This document shows positions 1 through 8,973 of a stretch of 64,000 nt of DNA, in pieces. The notes beneath the pieces were generated by a model. That model saw only the letters and a list, made by a program, of their open reading frames with translations, did no database searches and was not told the DNA's origin. The translations under genes were made by a program, and so were the position numbers. The stretch is from Pseudomonas taetrolens. GTDB taxonomy: Bacteria > Pseudomonadota > Gammaproteobacteria > Pseudomonadales > Pseudomonadaceae. Every line of letters begins with the position of its first letter. Position 1 is the first letter of the stretch. The stretch lies in contig NZ_LS483370.1 of NCBI RefSeq assembly GCF_900475285.1, forward strand, positions 2,928,001 to 2,992,000. Reading direction: 5' to 3'.

Positions 1-326
1 ACGGCAGCCCCAAATGCCGCCACGGCCTGGGCCAGCAGCAACGCTTCGAGGCGCCTGGCACTCAATGCCAGCCCCGTCGCCACAGCGTACAGCGCCAAGC
101 CTGCGAGCAACGTCAGGCGTCGCCCCAGACGATCACTGAGGCGCCCCCAGATCACTACACCCACGGCAAACGCCAGGAAGAACACCGACAGGGTCTGGGC
201 CGCTTGTTGCGGGCTTACGGCCAATGCCAGCCCAAGGTCCGACAACGCCGGGCTGTAGAGGGTCTGGGCGATTTGCGGGAACATCAGCAAGGCAATGGCC
301 AGCGGCAGGAGGCTTTTCAGATTCAT
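1..326 (-). CDS. MFS drug-efflux-type transporter, N-terminal part (cut by window edge)
   Basis: Reading on the minus strand from the ATG at 326 gives about 108 residues before the window ends. They contain three hydrophobic segments and the MFS loop 2-3 signature (GRLSDRLGRR) at about residue 53, as in Bcr/CflA or arabinose-type proton antiporters of the inner membrane. The gene diverges from an AraC regulator starting at 425, which suggests that regulator controls it. The substrate cannot be told. The C-terminal two thirds lie outside the window, so completeness is unknown. Confidence 0.8.
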   Translation of the reverse strand, partial: MNLKSLLPLAIALLMFPQIAQTLYSPALSDLGLALAVSPQQAAQTLSVFFLAFAVGVVIWGRLSDRLGRRLTLLAGLALYAVATGLALSARRLEALLLAQAVAAFGAA

Positions 327-424
327 CAAGCAAGGCTCAACAGGGAATTGAGCGAGGATTTTAATCAGCCGTTTTCGGCGTATTATCCGGATTACGTCAA
401 ATAACCCATGAAATCGAACAACCT

Positions 425-1177
425 ATGCCCTGGCTCAAGGCCGATAGCCCGTTTGACCCCGATCAATTGGACACCCCGGTGATCGGCATCGGTGCCTTGC
501 TGGGCAATCACGACTCGGGCTTGCATCGCCATCGCTGCGGGCAACTGCTCTTCACCCAGCGAGGATGCACGCGCATTACGCTCGACCATCAAGTGTGCAT
601 GCTGCCACCGACCCAGGTTGCCTGGATTCCGCCCGGCGTTGAGCACCGGGCCGTCATGCAGCAGACGGTGGACTATCGCTCGGTCTACCTGGATCAAACG
701 CTGTCCCGGCAGTTACCCGATCATGTGCAGGTGATGTCGGTCAGCTCGTTGTTGCGTGCCGTGCTGGAAAGCATTTGCGAGGCACCGTTCAAGACTGACT
801 GGCATCACGGCAAACCGTTCCACCTGCTCAGCCTGTGCCTCGATGAAATCGCCGCCGCCCCTGCACAACCGATGCTGTTGCCCCTGCCCGTAGACAGGCG
901 CCTGTCGCCGTTGCTGGAGAACCTTGAGCAATTGCCCCCCGACCTGCAAACGCTGGTCACACGCGTAGGGGCCAGCGACAGGACCATCGGCCGTATCTTC
1001 AGGCGAGAAACAGGGATGGGTTATCAGCAATGGCGGCTGTTGCGTGCCGTCGAACTGCTCGCCACCGGCCGTAGTCTTGATTGCTGTGCTGATGAGCTGG
1101 GCTTTGCCAGCGACAGTGCGTTCATCGCGTTTTTCAAAGGCATGACGGGCTGTACGCCGCGGGGATATTTCAAGTAA
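425..1177 (+). CDS. AraC-family regulator with N-terminal cupin
   Basis: A 250-residue protein. Residues about 15-80 form a cupin sensor (HRHRCGQLLF, then WIPPGVEHRA), and the last 90 residues a double helix-turn-helix ending FIAFFKGMTGCTPRGYF. This matches the short AraC regulators of the NimR type, which usually control an adjacent efflux gene. It diverges from the MFS gene at 326 with a 98-base gap that should hold both promoters. An upstream ATG at 408 is out of frame, so 425 is the best start, although no strong ribosome binding site is visible. The effector is unknown. Confidence 0.88.
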   Translation: MPWLKADSPFDPDQLDTPVIGIGALLGNHDSGLHRHRCGQLLFTQRGCTRITLDHQVCMLPPTQVAWIPPGVEHRAVMQQTVDYRSVYLDQTLSRQLPDHVQVMSVSSLLRAVLESICEAPFKTDWHHGKPFHLLSLCLDEIAAAPAQPMLLPLPVDRRLSPLLENLEQLPPDLQTLVTRVGASDRTIGRIFRRETGMGYQQWRLLRAVELLATGRSLDCCADELGFASDSAFIAFFKGMTGCTPRGYFK

Positions 1178-1187
1178 TCGCCTGCAA

Positions 1188-1222
1188 AGACCGGCACGGG
1201 CCAGGGCGACCCGTGCCGGTCT
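1188..1222. terminator. Hairpin between convergent AraC gene and catA
   Basis: A perfect 13-bp inverted repeat (1188-1200 with 1210-1222, GC-rich, 9-base loop) lies between the convergent ends of the AraC gene and catA. It could terminate transcription from both sides. There is no long T run, so strength is inferred from the stem only. Confidence 0.7.
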
Positions 1223-1228
1223 GGTCAA

Positions 1229-2155
1229 TCAACCTTCCTGCAGCGCCCGTGGACGGTGGCTGCGAAGTTCGGCGGCGGTATCGACGGCCTGTTGCAGCTG
1301 GAAGTCGAATTTCAGTTCGGCATAACGGCCCGCCACACCGCGGGCGCCATCCTCGTGGAACACCACCTCACCGACCAGCCCTTCACGGGTGGCGTAGGCG
1401 AAGTCATCCCACAGGTACTTCTCGCCCGACAGGTTGATCTGGGTGGTCAGGTGACGGTGCCCCGGCGCCGAGATAAAGAAATGCACGTGGGCCGGCCGCT
1501 GGCCATGGCGACCCAGCAAGTCCAGGCATTCCTGGGTCGGGCCCTGCGGATCGCAGCCATAGCCCGATGGCACGATACTGCGGGCGCGATAGCGGCCCTC
1601 GGCGTCGGTGATGATGCGGCGGCGCAGGTTGTACTCGGTCTGGCTCTGATCGAAGAACGAGTAAGTGCCCTTGGTGTTAGCGTGCCACAGGTCCACCGTC
1701 GCACCGGCAACCGGTTTGCCCAGGGTGTCGAGCACCTGGCCCTCCAGAAACATGACCGTGGCGACGCCCTCTTCGCTGCCGTCGTCCATGCGCGCTTCAG
1801 CGTTACAGATCGGCGCCCCGGCCACATACAACGGACCTTCGATGGTCCGCGGTGTACCGCCGGTCAAGCCAACCTGGGCGTCTTTGGTGTCCTGCAGCAG
1901 GTCAAGGAAGTGCTCGATGCCCAGGCCTGCAACCAGCAAGCCGGCTTCCGAGCGACCACCCAGACGGTTGAGGTAATCCACCGACTTCCAGAACTCGTCT
2001 TCCGTGATATCGAGGTCTTCGATGATTTTGGCGGCGTCTTGCAGTACACGCAGAATGATGCTTTTCAAGCGCGGGCTGCCGTTATCGTTACCAAAGCCGG
2101 CGGCTTCTTTGAAGAAGCTCTGGATAGCGTCTGTGTGAGTGATTTTCACGGTCAT
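1229..2155 (-). CDS. catA: Catechol 1,2-dioxygenase
   Basis: Intradiol ring cleavage of catechol to cis,cis-muconate with a non-heme Fe(III). The 308-residue protein has the N-terminal helical dimerisation domain and the beta-sandwich catalytic domain. The four iron ligands fit the family: Tyr165 (in GTYSFFD), Tyr199 (in SGYGCDP), His223 and His225 (in RPAHVHFF). The ATG at 2155 has GAGG 8 bases upstream; a GTG at 2164 would add three residues but is badly placed for that site. It is the last gene of benABCD-catBCA, 46 bases after catC. An early dedicated gene order (catB-C-A joined to ben) is typical of fluorescent pseudomonads. Confidence 0.96.
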   Translation of the reverse strand: MTVKITHTDAIQSFFKEAAGFGNDNGSPRLKSIILRVLQDAAKIIEDLDITEDEFWKSVDYLNRLGGRSEAGLLVAGLGIEHFLDLLQDTKDAQVGLTGGTPRTIEGPLYVAGAPICNAEARMDDGSEEGVATVMFLEGQVLDTLGKPVAGATVDLWHANTKGTYSFFDQSQTEYNLRRRIITDAEGRYRARSIVPSGYGCDPQGPTQECLDLLGRHGQRPAHVHFFISAPGHRHLTTQINLSGEKYLWDDFAYATREGLVGEVVFHEDGARGVAGRYAELKFDFQLQQAVDTAAELRSHRPRALQEG

Positions 2156-2210
2156 GCTGCTCACCTCATCTTGTTCTTATGCAAGGAATTTGAACGGGAT
2201 AGCGAACGCC

Positions 2211-2501
2211 TTAACGGTCGTCGTCATGAATCGAGGACGGATGGCGGCAGAGCCCATCGACTTCGATATCCATGTACGGGAATAACGGCAGTTGCATCAG
2301 GGTATCGTGCAGCGCCTCGACGCTGGCCACATCGAATACGCTGTAGTTGGCGTAGTGCCCGGCAATACGCCACAGGTGCCGCCATGTGCCTTCGCGCTGC
2401 AGACGGTGAGCCAGCTCCTTCTCGTCGGCCTTGAGCTTGGCCGCTTTGGCCGGGTCCATATCAACCGGCAGTTTCACGGTCATTTTCACGTGGAATAGCA
2501 T
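2211..2501 (-). CDS. catC: Muconolactone delta-isomerase
   Basis: A 96-residue protein, the usual size for muconolactone isomerase, which converts muconolactone to 3-oxoadipate enol-lactone and assembles as a decamer. The N-terminus MLFHVKMTVKLP and the mid-region GTWRHLWRIAGHYANYSVFD are characteristic of the family. AGGAG sits 7 bases before the ATG at 2501. It lies 27 bases downstream of catB and upstream of catA, so the three cat genes are probably co-transcribed. Confidence 0.97.
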   Translation of the reverse strand: MLFHVKMTVKLPVDMDPAKAAKLKADEKELAHRLQREGTWRHLWRIAGHYANYSVFDVASVEALHDTLMQLPLFPYMDIEVDGLCRHPSSIHDDDR

Positions 2502-2528
2502 GGTGTTCTCCTAAAAGAGGCAGTGGGT

Positions 2529-3650
2529 TCAAGTGCGACGGAAGTGCGCCAGGCGCTCTTCGTCCAGGGTCAGGCCCAGCCCCGGCGTACGCGGAATGTG
2601 CAGCTCGAAGTCACGATACTGCGGCGCCTCGGTAATGATGTCGGCGGTCAACAGCAGCGGCCCGAACAGCTCGGTGCCCCAGGTCAGTTGCTTGAGCGTC
2701 AGGAACGCATGGGCCGAGGCCAGGGTGCCCACCGAGCCTTCGAGCATGGTCCCGCCATACAGGGCGACCCCGGCCGCTTCGGCGATCTGGGCAGTGCGCA
2801 GCACAGCGCGAGGGCCGCCATTTTTGGCGATCTTCAGGGCAAACACGCTGGCAGCGCCGTCCGCGGCCAGGCTGAACGCATCCTCGACACTTTCAATGGA
2901 CTCGTCAGCCATGATCGGGGCCGGGCTGCGCAGGTTCAGACGCACCTGCCCCGAACGGTTGACCCGTGAGATCGGCTGCTCAATCAGATCGATACCGTTG
3001 TCACCCAGCACCTGGCAACCACGAATCGCCTGGGATTCATCCCAATACTGGTTGACGTCAACACGTACGCTGGCCCGGTCACCCAGGGCCTTTTTGATCG
3101 CGATCACATGCTTGAGGTCCTGCTCCAGCGGATTGGCGCCGATCTTCAGTTTGAAGATCCGGTGACGTCGCACGTCCAGCATCTGCTCGGCTTCCGCGAT
3201 GTCACGGGCCGTGTCGCCGCTGGCCAGCGTCCAGGCCACTTCCAGGCTGTCGCGCACACGACCGCCCAGCAGCTCGCTGACCGGCAGGCCCAGGCGCTTG
3301 CCCTGGGCATCGAGCAATGCGCTTTCAATCCCGGACTTGGCGAAGGTGTTACCCTTGGCGATCTTGTCCAGGGTCTGCATGGCCGCGTTGATATTGTCGG
3401 CAGCCATGCCCACCAGCATCGGTGCCAGGTGCGCATCGATGTTGGCCTTCATGCTTTCCGGGCTTTCGTAACCGTAGGCCAGCCCACCGATGGTGGTGGC
3501 CTCGCCGATCCCTTCGATGCCGTCGCTGCAACGCAGGCGCAGGATCACCAGGGTCTGTTTCTGCATGGTGTGCATCGCCAGCTTGTGCGGGCGGATGGTC
3601 GGCAGGTCGACGATGAGGGTCGTCAGGCTTTCAATCAGGGCTTGGCTCAT
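2529..3650 (-). CDS. catB: Muconate cycloisomerase
   Basis: Enolase-superfamily enzyme turning cis,cis-muconate into muconolactone. With the start at 3650 the protein is 373 residues and the active-site residues fall on the known numbering of the Pseudomonas putida enzyme: Lys167 and Lys169 (FKLKIG), Asp198, Glu224, Asp249 for the metal, and Lys273. The chosen ATG has GGAAG 7 bases upstream; an in-frame ATG at 3707 would run into benD and adds 19 unlikely residues. No catR-type LysR gene adjoins it, unlike the classical catR-catBC arrangement, so induction probably comes from the upstream ben promoter. Confidence 0.96.
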   Translation of the reverse strand: MSQALIESLTTLIVDLPTIRPHKLAMHTMQKQTLVILRLRCSDGIEGIGEATTIGGLAYGYESPESMKANIDAHLAPMLVGMAADNINAAMQTLDKIAKGNTFAKSGIESALLDAQGKRLGLPVSELLGGRVRDSLEVAWTLASGDTARDIAEAEQMLDVRRHRIFKLKIGANPLEQDLKHVIAIKKALGDRASVRVDVNQYWDESQAIRGCQVLGDNGIDLIEQPISRVNRSGQVRLNLRSPAPIMADESIESVEDAFSLAADGAASVFALKIAKNGGPRAVLRTAQIAEAAGVALYGGTMLEGSVGTLASAHAFLTLKQLTWGTELFGPLLLTADIITEAPQYRDFELHIPRTPGLGLTLDEERLAHFRRT

Positions 3651-3693
3651 TTCAGTCTTCCACTCAGGTGAAGGTGCAGGCGACTCGGCGGTA

Positions 3694-4455
3694 TCAGCCG
3701 AGATCACCGCCGCCGACCGGCAGGGTCACGCCGGTGATATAGGACGCTTCGTCACTGGCCAGAAACAGAATCGCGCCGACCTGTTCGTCCATGGTGCCGT
3801 AGCGCTTCATCAGGCTGCTGTCGAGGGTCTGGTCGACGATCTGCTGATACCAGCCCTTCTCCTCCGGGCTCTGCTCGGCGGCATTGCGCGGAATGCGCCG
3901 GGGCGGAGCCTCGGTGCCGCCGGGTGCCGTGGCGTTGACCCGGATGCCGCGCTCGGCGTTCTCGAACGCCAGGCAGGCGGTCAGCGCATTGACGCCGCCC
4001 TTGGCTGCACCGTAAGGCACGCGATTGATGCTGCGAGTGGCGATGGACGACACGTTGACGATCGCACCGCTGCCCTGTTCGAGCATGTAGGGCAACGCGG
4101 CGTGGCAACACCACAGCGTGGGGAACAGCGAACGGCGCACTTCGGCTTCGATCTCTTCGACCTGGTAATGCTCGAAGGGCTTGGCCCAGATGGTACCGCC
4201 GACGTTATTGATCAACACGTCGAGGCGGCCAAAGGCTTCAACCCCGGCGGCCATCACCCGTGCGCAGTCCGTATAGAGTTCAAGGTCGGCGGTCAGGGTC
4301 AGTACGCCCTCGCCTTGCAGCTCGTGAACCAGCTCGGAGCGATCCACCGCGATCACTTGTGCGCCCTCAGCCAGCAGCCGTTCGCAGACACGACGACCGA
4401 TACCTTGGGCGGCGCCGGTCACCAGCGCGACTTTGTTGTCGAATCTAGGGTTCAT
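3694..4455 (-). CDS. benD: Benzoate cis-diol dehydrogenase (SDR)
   Basis: Oxidises and decarboxylates 1,2-dihydroxycyclohexa-3,5-diene-1-carboxylate to catechol with NAD+. It is a 253-residue short-chain dehydrogenase: Rossmann TGAAQGIG at 13-20, NNVGG near 83, catalytic Ser136/137, Tyr148 and Lys152 (VPYGAAKGG). The start at 4455 is preceded by GAGG at a proper distance; longer N-terminal readings extend into non-homologous sequence. It sits 62 bases after benC and 43 bases before catB. Confidence 0.96.
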   Translation of the reverse strand: MNPRFDNKVALVTGAAQGIGRRVCERLLAEGAQVIAVDRSELVHELQGEGVLTLTADLELYTDCARVMAAGVEAFGRLDVLINNVGGTIWAKPFEHYQVEEIEAEVRRSLFPTLWCCHAALPYMLEQGSGAIVNVSSIATRSINRVPYGAAKGGVNALTACLAFENAERGIRVNATAPGGTEAPPRRIPRNAAEQSPEEKGWYQQIVDQTLDSSLMKRYGTMDEQVGAILFLASDEASYITGVTLPVGGGDLG

Positions 4456-4517
4456 GACAACCTCGATTAAAAAGGGATCGCACCCGAATCGTTCATGGTG
4501 CGACCCCGAAAACAGGA

Positions 4518-5531
4518 TCAAGCAGCTGAGGCAGCGAACTTCTCGTAGTAGAAGTGGGCCGGGGTAATGCCTTGCTCGCGGATATACAGGCTGACCGCTT
4601 CCACCATCGGCGGTGGCCCGCACAGGTACACGTCGACGTCACCCTCATTGAGATGGGTCGGCTCGATGTGCTGGGTGACATAGCCCTTGAGCGGATGCTG
4701 GCTCTGCGGGTTGGCCACGCAGGCACTGAAACTGAAATTGGGAATGAGAGCGCTCAAGGCTTGCAGGCGGTCCAGCTCCACAAGGTCGAAGTCGTTGGTC
4801 ACGCCGTAGATCAAATGCACCGGGTGCGGGCTGCCCTGCTCGGCAATTTTTTCGAGCATCGCCGTGAACGGCGCCAGCCCTGTGCCGCCAGCCAGCAGCA
4901 GCAGCGGGCGATCAATCTGACGCAGGTAAAAGCTGCCCAAGGGCCCGGCCAGGGTCATGTTGTCGCCGGCTTTGGCGATACCGGTCAGGAAGCTGCTCAT
5001 CAGGCCGCCCGGGACATTGCGAATCAAGAAGCTGACTTCGCCACCCTTTTGCAGGCTGCTGAACGAATAGGCGCGGGTCTGCTCGCTGCCCGGCACCTGC
5101 AGGTTGACGTATTGCCCCGGCAAGAATGCCAGGCTGCTCAACGACTCGCCCTTGATCGACAGCGCGATGGTGCTTTCAGACAACTGTCGTATATCGCTGA
5201 TGGAGGCTTCGAAACTGGCCTGCTGAGTCTTGCACACCGTGGATGAAGCCGGCACACGCAACACACAATCGCTGGCGGCGCGCATCTGGCAGGTCAGCAC
5301 ATAACCTTGCTGAACCTCGTCGTCGCTGAGGGCGTCTTCGATGAAGTCGTCACCCAGTTCGTAGCGACCGGCTTCAGCGAAACATTTGCAGGTACCGCAG
5401 GCGCCATCACGGCAGTCCAGCGGAATATTGATGCCCTGGCGATAGGCAGCGTCGGCCACGGTTTCGTTGCCAGTGGCTTCGATGAATCGGGTCACCCCGT
5501 CTTCAAAGTTGAGCGCGATCTGAAAGCTCAT
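4518..5531 (-). CDS. benC: Benzoate 1,2-dioxygenase reductase component
   Basis: NADH-dependent electron-transfer partner of BenAB. The 337-residue protein has an N-terminal plant-type 2Fe-2S ferredoxin (Cys40, Cys45, Cys48 in CRDGACGTC, and Cys81), then a FAD domain (RAYSFSS) and an NAD domain (LLLAGGTGLAPF near the middle, YLCGPPPMV near the end). The start at 5531 has GAGGTA 6 bases upstream. It lies 70 bases after benB in the same operon. Confidence 0.96.
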   Translation of the reverse strand: MSFQIALNFEDGVTRFIEATGNETVADAAYRQGINIPLDCRDGACGTCKCFAEAGRYELGDDFIEDALSDDEVQQGYVLTCQMRAASDCVLRVPASSTVCKTQQASFEASISDIRQLSESTIALSIKGESLSSLAFLPGQYVNLQVPGSEQTRAYSFSSLQKGGEVSFLIRNVPGGLMSSFLTGIAKAGDNMTLAGPLGSFYLRQIDRPLLLLAGGTGLAPFTAMLEKIAEQGSPHPVHLIYGVTNDFDLVELDRLQALSALIPNFSFSACVANPQSQHPLKGYVTQHIEPTHLNEGDVDVYLCGPPPMVEAVSLYIREQGITPAHFYYEKFAASAA

Positions 5532-5601
5532 GATGTACCTCGCACGCAATGCCGAGCCCGGATCGCCCTCAGGCGCCTCCAGCCACTCGTCACCCCGTTG
5601 A

Positions 5602-6090
5602 TCAGATGTGGTAGATGTCGATGACTTGACGGACATAATCGTTTTTCAGCACCACTTTCTTGGCCTTGATCAGTGGCTGGGGACCACGCATGTCAAGGGT
5701 GTAGAAGCTGGTCCCGAAGTAACTGTCCGTGGTCTTGTAACGGAAGCTCAGGGTGTGCCAGTTGAAACGCACGTGGCACAGTCCATCGGCCTCCTCGACG
5801 ATCTCGATATTGCTCAGATTGTGTGAGGTGCGGGTGTCAGGCATGGTCGCACTGGAGCGCTCGGTCTTGATCCGGAAGATACGATCTTCCAGGCCACCAC
5901 GGTTGCCGTACCAGATCAGCGAGATTTCGCTCTGCGGGTCTTCGGTCAGCGTGTCGTTGTCATCCCAGGAAGGCATCCAGTAAGTGGCGTCGCTGGCATA
6001 CAGCTCCAGCCACTGGTCCCACTGGCCGTCGTCCAGATAACGCGCTTCGCGGTACAGGAAGTCACGCACGATGTCATGGGAAGTACTCAT
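5602..6090 (-). CDS. benB: Benzoate 1,2-dioxygenase small (beta) subunit
   Basis: A 162-residue ring-hydroxylating dioxygenase beta subunit with an NTF2-like fold and no cofactor. Family landmarks include [20 protein letters not shown] at the N-terminus and [14 protein letters not shown] in the second half. The start codon overlaps the benA stop (ATGA, 6087-6090), a sign of translational coupling that helps equal synthesis of the two subunits of the alpha3beta3 oxygenase. Confidence 0.96.
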   Translation of the reverse strand: MSTSHDIVRDFLYREARYLDDGQWDQWLELYASDATYWMPSWDDNDTLTEDPQSEISLIWYGNRGGLEDRIFRIKTERSSATMPDTRTSHNLSNIEIVEEADGLCHVRFNWHTLSFRYKTTDSYFGTSFYTLDMRGPQPLIKAKKVVLKNDYVRQVIDIYHI

Positions 6091-7445
6091 TGCACGGCCT
6101 CCACGGGGATCAGTTCCTGCTCGGCGGCATCGGCCTTGAGCATCACTTCCTGCCAGTACTTGTGTTGCAGCACGAACAGGCCCTCATCTTCGGTACGCAC
6201 ACCTGACAACAACGGTTTGAGATCGATCTCTTTGGCGGCCTCGTCGGCCCCCTCGACCCAGTGAGTCGCGCCGCGAGACATGTCGTTCCAGCCGCGGCCG
6301 GCACCGTAGCCAGTCTGGCAGGAGCGGAACTCCTCAAGGTCATCCGGGGTGGCCATGCCACTGACATTGAAAAAGTCTTCGTACTGGCGAATACGCTTGG
6401 TACGGGCTTCACTGCTCTCGCCCTTGGGTGCGATGCAGTAAATGGTGATTTCGGTCTTGTCGACAGAGATCGGCCGGGCGATACGGATTTGCGAACTGAA
6501 CTGGTCCATCAGGTAAACGTTCGGGTACAGGCACAGGTTGCGCGAGTTCTCGATCATCCAGTCAGCACGGGCCTTGCCGAAATCGCGGGCCAGCTCATCG
6601 CGACGCTCATAGGCCGGACGGTCTTCAGGGTTGGCCCAACGGGTCCAGAGCAACAAATGGCCATTGTCGAAGGAATAGAAACCACCGCCGCTCTTGGCCC
6701 AGCTGCCAGCGCTCATGGTTTTGATTTCTTCGCCGGCTTCACGCAACGCGCGCTGGTTTTGAGTCGCCGCGTAATTCCAGTGCACGGAGCTGACGTGGTA
6801 GCCATCGGCGCCATTCTCGGCGGCGAGTTTCCAGTTACCCTCGTAGATATACGAGCTGGAACCGCGCAGGACTTCCAGGCCCTCCGGCGACTGGTCGACG
6901 ATCATGTCAATGATCTTCGCCGACTCGCCCAGGTGCTCGGCGAGCGAGGTCACGTCCGGGTTCAGGCTGCCGAACAAAAAGCCGCGATAGGATTCAAAAC
7001 GCGCGACCTTGGTCAGATCGTGGGAGCCTTCACAATTGAAGCCTTCAGGGTAGCCGGCTTCGCTCGGATCCTTGACCTTGAGCAGCTTGCCACTGTTGTT
7101 GAACGTCCAGCCGTGGAACGGGCAGGTATAGCTGGAACGGTTGCCGGTCTTGTGCCGGCACAACATCGCACCCCGGTGGCTGCAGGCATTGAGGAACGCA
7201 TTCAACTCACCGGCCTTGTTGCGCGCGATGAAGATCGGCTGGCGCCCGATGGTGGTGGTCAAAAAGTCGTTGATATTGGGGATCTGGCTTTCGTGCGCCA
7301 GGTAGATCCAGTTGCCCTCGAAGATGTGTTTCATTTCAAGGTCGAAAAGACGAGGATCCGTGAACATTTCCCGCTTGCAGCGGTGGACGCCCTTCTCCTT
7401 GTCTTCCTCAAGCATGGCATTCAAGTAATCGATTCCCAGGGACAT
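6087..7445 (-). CDS. benA: Benzoate 1,2-dioxygenase large (alpha) subunit
   Basis: Catalytic subunit that adds O2 to benzoate to give the cis-diol carboxylate. The 452-residue protein has a Rieske centre (Cys88, His90, Cys108, His111 in CSHRG and CPFHGW) and the mononuclear iron site of the C-terminal domain (bridging Asp214, His217, His222 in [11 protein letters not shown]). It is the first gene of the operon; a BenR-type promoter lies at 7482-7544. The start has GGAG about 10 bases upstream. Confidence 0.97.
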   Translation of the reverse strand: MSLGIDYLNAMLEEDKEKGVHRCKREMFTDPRLFDLEMKHIFEGNWIYLAHESQIPNINDFLTTTIGRQPIFIARNKAGELNAFLNACSHRGAMLCRHKTGNRSSYTCPFHGWTFNNSGKLLKVKDPSEAGYPEGFNCEGSHDLTKVARFESYRGFLFGSLNPDVTSLAEHLGESAKIIDMIVDQSPEGLEVLRGSSSYIYEGNWKLAAENGADGYHVSSVHWNYAATQNQRALREAGEEIKTMSAGSWAKSGGGFYSFDNGHLLLWTRWANPEDRPAYERRDELARDFGKARADWMIENSRNLCLYPNVYLMDQFSSQIRIARPISVDKTEITIYCIAPKGESSEARTKRIRQYEDFFNVSGMATPDDLEEFRSCQTGYGAGRGWNDMSRGATHWVEGADEAAKEIDLKPLLSGVRTEDEGLFVLQHKYWQEVMLKADAAEQELIPVEAVQ

Positions 7446-7481
7446 GGCCAGGGCCTCCGTTGTTATTGTTCAGGCCTGATC

Positions 7482-7544
7482 AGAGTAGGGAGTCGATACC
7501 CACGGCAATATCCAATTACTGCAGATCGCTATCCGTTTACCGCA
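7482..7544 (-). promoter_or_regulatory. benA promoter with two BenR half-sites
   Basis: On the minus strand two direct repeats fit the XylS/BenR motif TGCA-N6-GGNTA: TGCGGTAAACGGATA (7544-7530) and TGCAGTAATTGGATA (7523-7509). They are exactly 21 bp apart, the spacing known for the XylS sites of the TOL Pm promoter. The proximal repeat overlaps by two bases a possible -35 (TATTGC, 7510-7505), followed by 17 bases and a -10-like TACTCT (7487-7482). The weak -35 is what an activator-dependent promoter would show. The transcription start is inferred. Confidence 0.85.
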
Positions 7545-7565
7545 GAGGGCGTTTGAGATTCAGTT

Positions 7566-8000
7566 CAGGTCTCTCGGGGTGTCAGGTTTTATGGCCGCAA
7601 GCGGACGCGGCCTCGTTCTACTCGTCCGCTGCTACAGATCACGCGCCTCATTCGCCAGCGGCGACAGGTGTTCGTAGCAGTTGACGAGCTCAGCGAGGCT
7701 ACGTCCGGCTGCGCAGCAGTCGTCAGTTCAGGTCTCTCGGCGGGTCAGGTTTTATGGCCGCAAGCGGACGCGGCCTCGTTCTACTCGTCCGCTGCTACAG
7801 ATCACGCGCCACATTCGCCAGCGGCGACAGGTGTTCGTAGCAGTTGACGAGCTCAGCGAGGCTACGTCCGGCTGCGCAGCAGTCGCCAATCCAGGTCTCT
7901 CGGCGTATCAGGTTTTAAGGCCGCAAGCGGACGCGGCATCGTTCTACTCGTCCGCTGCTACAGATCACGCGCCACATCACCTCTGTCGCCGCTGACGAGG
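7566..8000. repeat. Tandem repeat, 163-bp unit, two full copies and a partial third
   Basis: Copies begin at 7566, 7729 and 7892, each with the same opening (CAGGTCTCTCGG), giving a constant 163-bp period. Copies 1 and 2 are nearly identical; copy 3 matches up to about 7975 and then diverges. Each unit contains an inverted repeat (GCGGACG ... CGTCCGC). Similar GC-rich hairpin sequences are scattered in fluorescent Pseudomonas genomes. The period is not a multiple of three and no reading frame seems conserved, so this is probably non-coding repeat DNA between benA and benR. Confidence 0.9.
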
Positions 8001-8016
8001 CACGAAGGCTACTGCA

Positions 8017-8973
8017 TCAGTGGCGGCGTTTGAGGGTATTGGAAGGGAGCTCGCCAAATTGCTGGCGATAGCTGTCAGAAAAGCGCCCGAGGTGCAGAAA
8101 ACCGTAGTCCAGGGCCAGCTCGGTGAGGCTGCGCACTGAACAGCTCGGATCGCTCAGGCAACTGTGGATCCGCTCCAGCTTGCGCTGGCGGACATACTGC
8201 AACGGGGTCACGCCCAGTTCCCGCTCGAACAGCACATACAAGGAACGCTGGCTCATGCGGGCTTGCGCCGCCAGGTCTTCGGCACCGAGGTCCTGTTTCA
8301 GGTTGCGCTCGATGTAATCAAGGATGCGCTCGATGCTGGCGCTCGGCGACGCCAGGCATTCGCGGGTGATGTTGGTGGTCATGAGCGTCAACAGTTTGCT
8401 GCCGACAATCTGCGTGTAGTGTTCCTGCACCCGCAACAGCGGGTCGATGGCCTCGGATTCCTGACAGACCATCGCGAGCAGGCCGAGGAATCCCTCCAGC
8501 TCATCAAGCTGGTAATGGTTGCGCAAAAAGCGCACACCGCCGGCCGGGCGTTTCCAGCGCTGCTCGTCGCAGACCGATTCGAGCACCGTGACCGGCAGCT
8601 TGAGGATGAATTTTTCGCAATCCTGCGAGTAGGTCAGGTCGACCGGATCATCCGGGTTGATCAGCAACAGCTCGCCCGGCACCAGATAGTGCTCGCGCTT
8701 GGGGCCGCGCCACAGGCAATTGCCACGCAGCAGCACCTGCAGGTGGAAGATGCTTTCCAGGGCTGGCGACGTCACACGCACACTGCCGCCGTAGCTGATA
8801 CGGCACAGGTCAAGCTCGGCAAATTTGCGGTGGTTGAGGCTGGCCTCGGGACGGGTGGTCCTGGACAGGCCGATACAATGCTGGCCGACATGCTGGTTCA
8901 CATAGTCAGACACGGCATGGGGGTCTGCGTGTCGGAACACGCTACTGCGCTCACTCAGCAGGCGGCTATCCAT
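8017..8973 (-). CDS. benR: AraC/XylS-type activator of benzoate degradation
   Basis: A 318-residue regulator of the XylS/BenR group: long N-terminal effector domain (about 1-205) followed by two helix-turn-helix motifs (about 225-318, MSQRSLYVLFERELGVTPLQ and LHLGRFSDSYRQQFGELPSN). BenR binds benzoate and activates benA. Its matching operator pair lies upstream of benA at 7509-7544. The gene is on the same strand, upstream of the operon and separated from it by the repeat block. No separate CatR gene is present, so BenR may drive the whole benABCD-catBCA unit. Confidence 0.94.
   Translation of the reverse strand: MDSRLLSERSSVFRHADPHAVSDYVNQHVGQHCIGLSRTTRPEASLNHRKFAELDLCRISYGGSVRVTSPALESIFHLQVLLRGNCLWRGPKREHYLVPGELLLINPDDPVDLTYSQDCEKFILKLPVTVLESVCDEQRWKRPAGGVRFLRNHYQLDELEGFLGLLAMVCQESEAIDPLLRVQEHYTQIVGSKLLTLMTTNITRECLASPSASIERILDYIERNLKQDLGAEDLAAQARMSQRSLYVLFERELGVTPLQYVRQRKLERIHSCLSDPSCSVRSLTELALDYGFLHLGRFSDSYRQQFGELPSNTLKRRH

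Noticed and set aside
1256..2434. 392-residue plus-strand open frame across catA and catC
   Set aside because: It is the complementary shadow of two unmistakable minus-strand genes and has no ribosome binding site or family motif.
7460..7995. Short plus-strand frames through the tandem repeat block
   Set aside because: They arise from the repeat; the 163-bp period shifts frame at each copy, so a conserved repeat protein is not encoded.
7566..8000. Possible CRISPR array
   Set aside because: Units are 163 bp long with no unique spacers between short repeats, and no cas genes are present.
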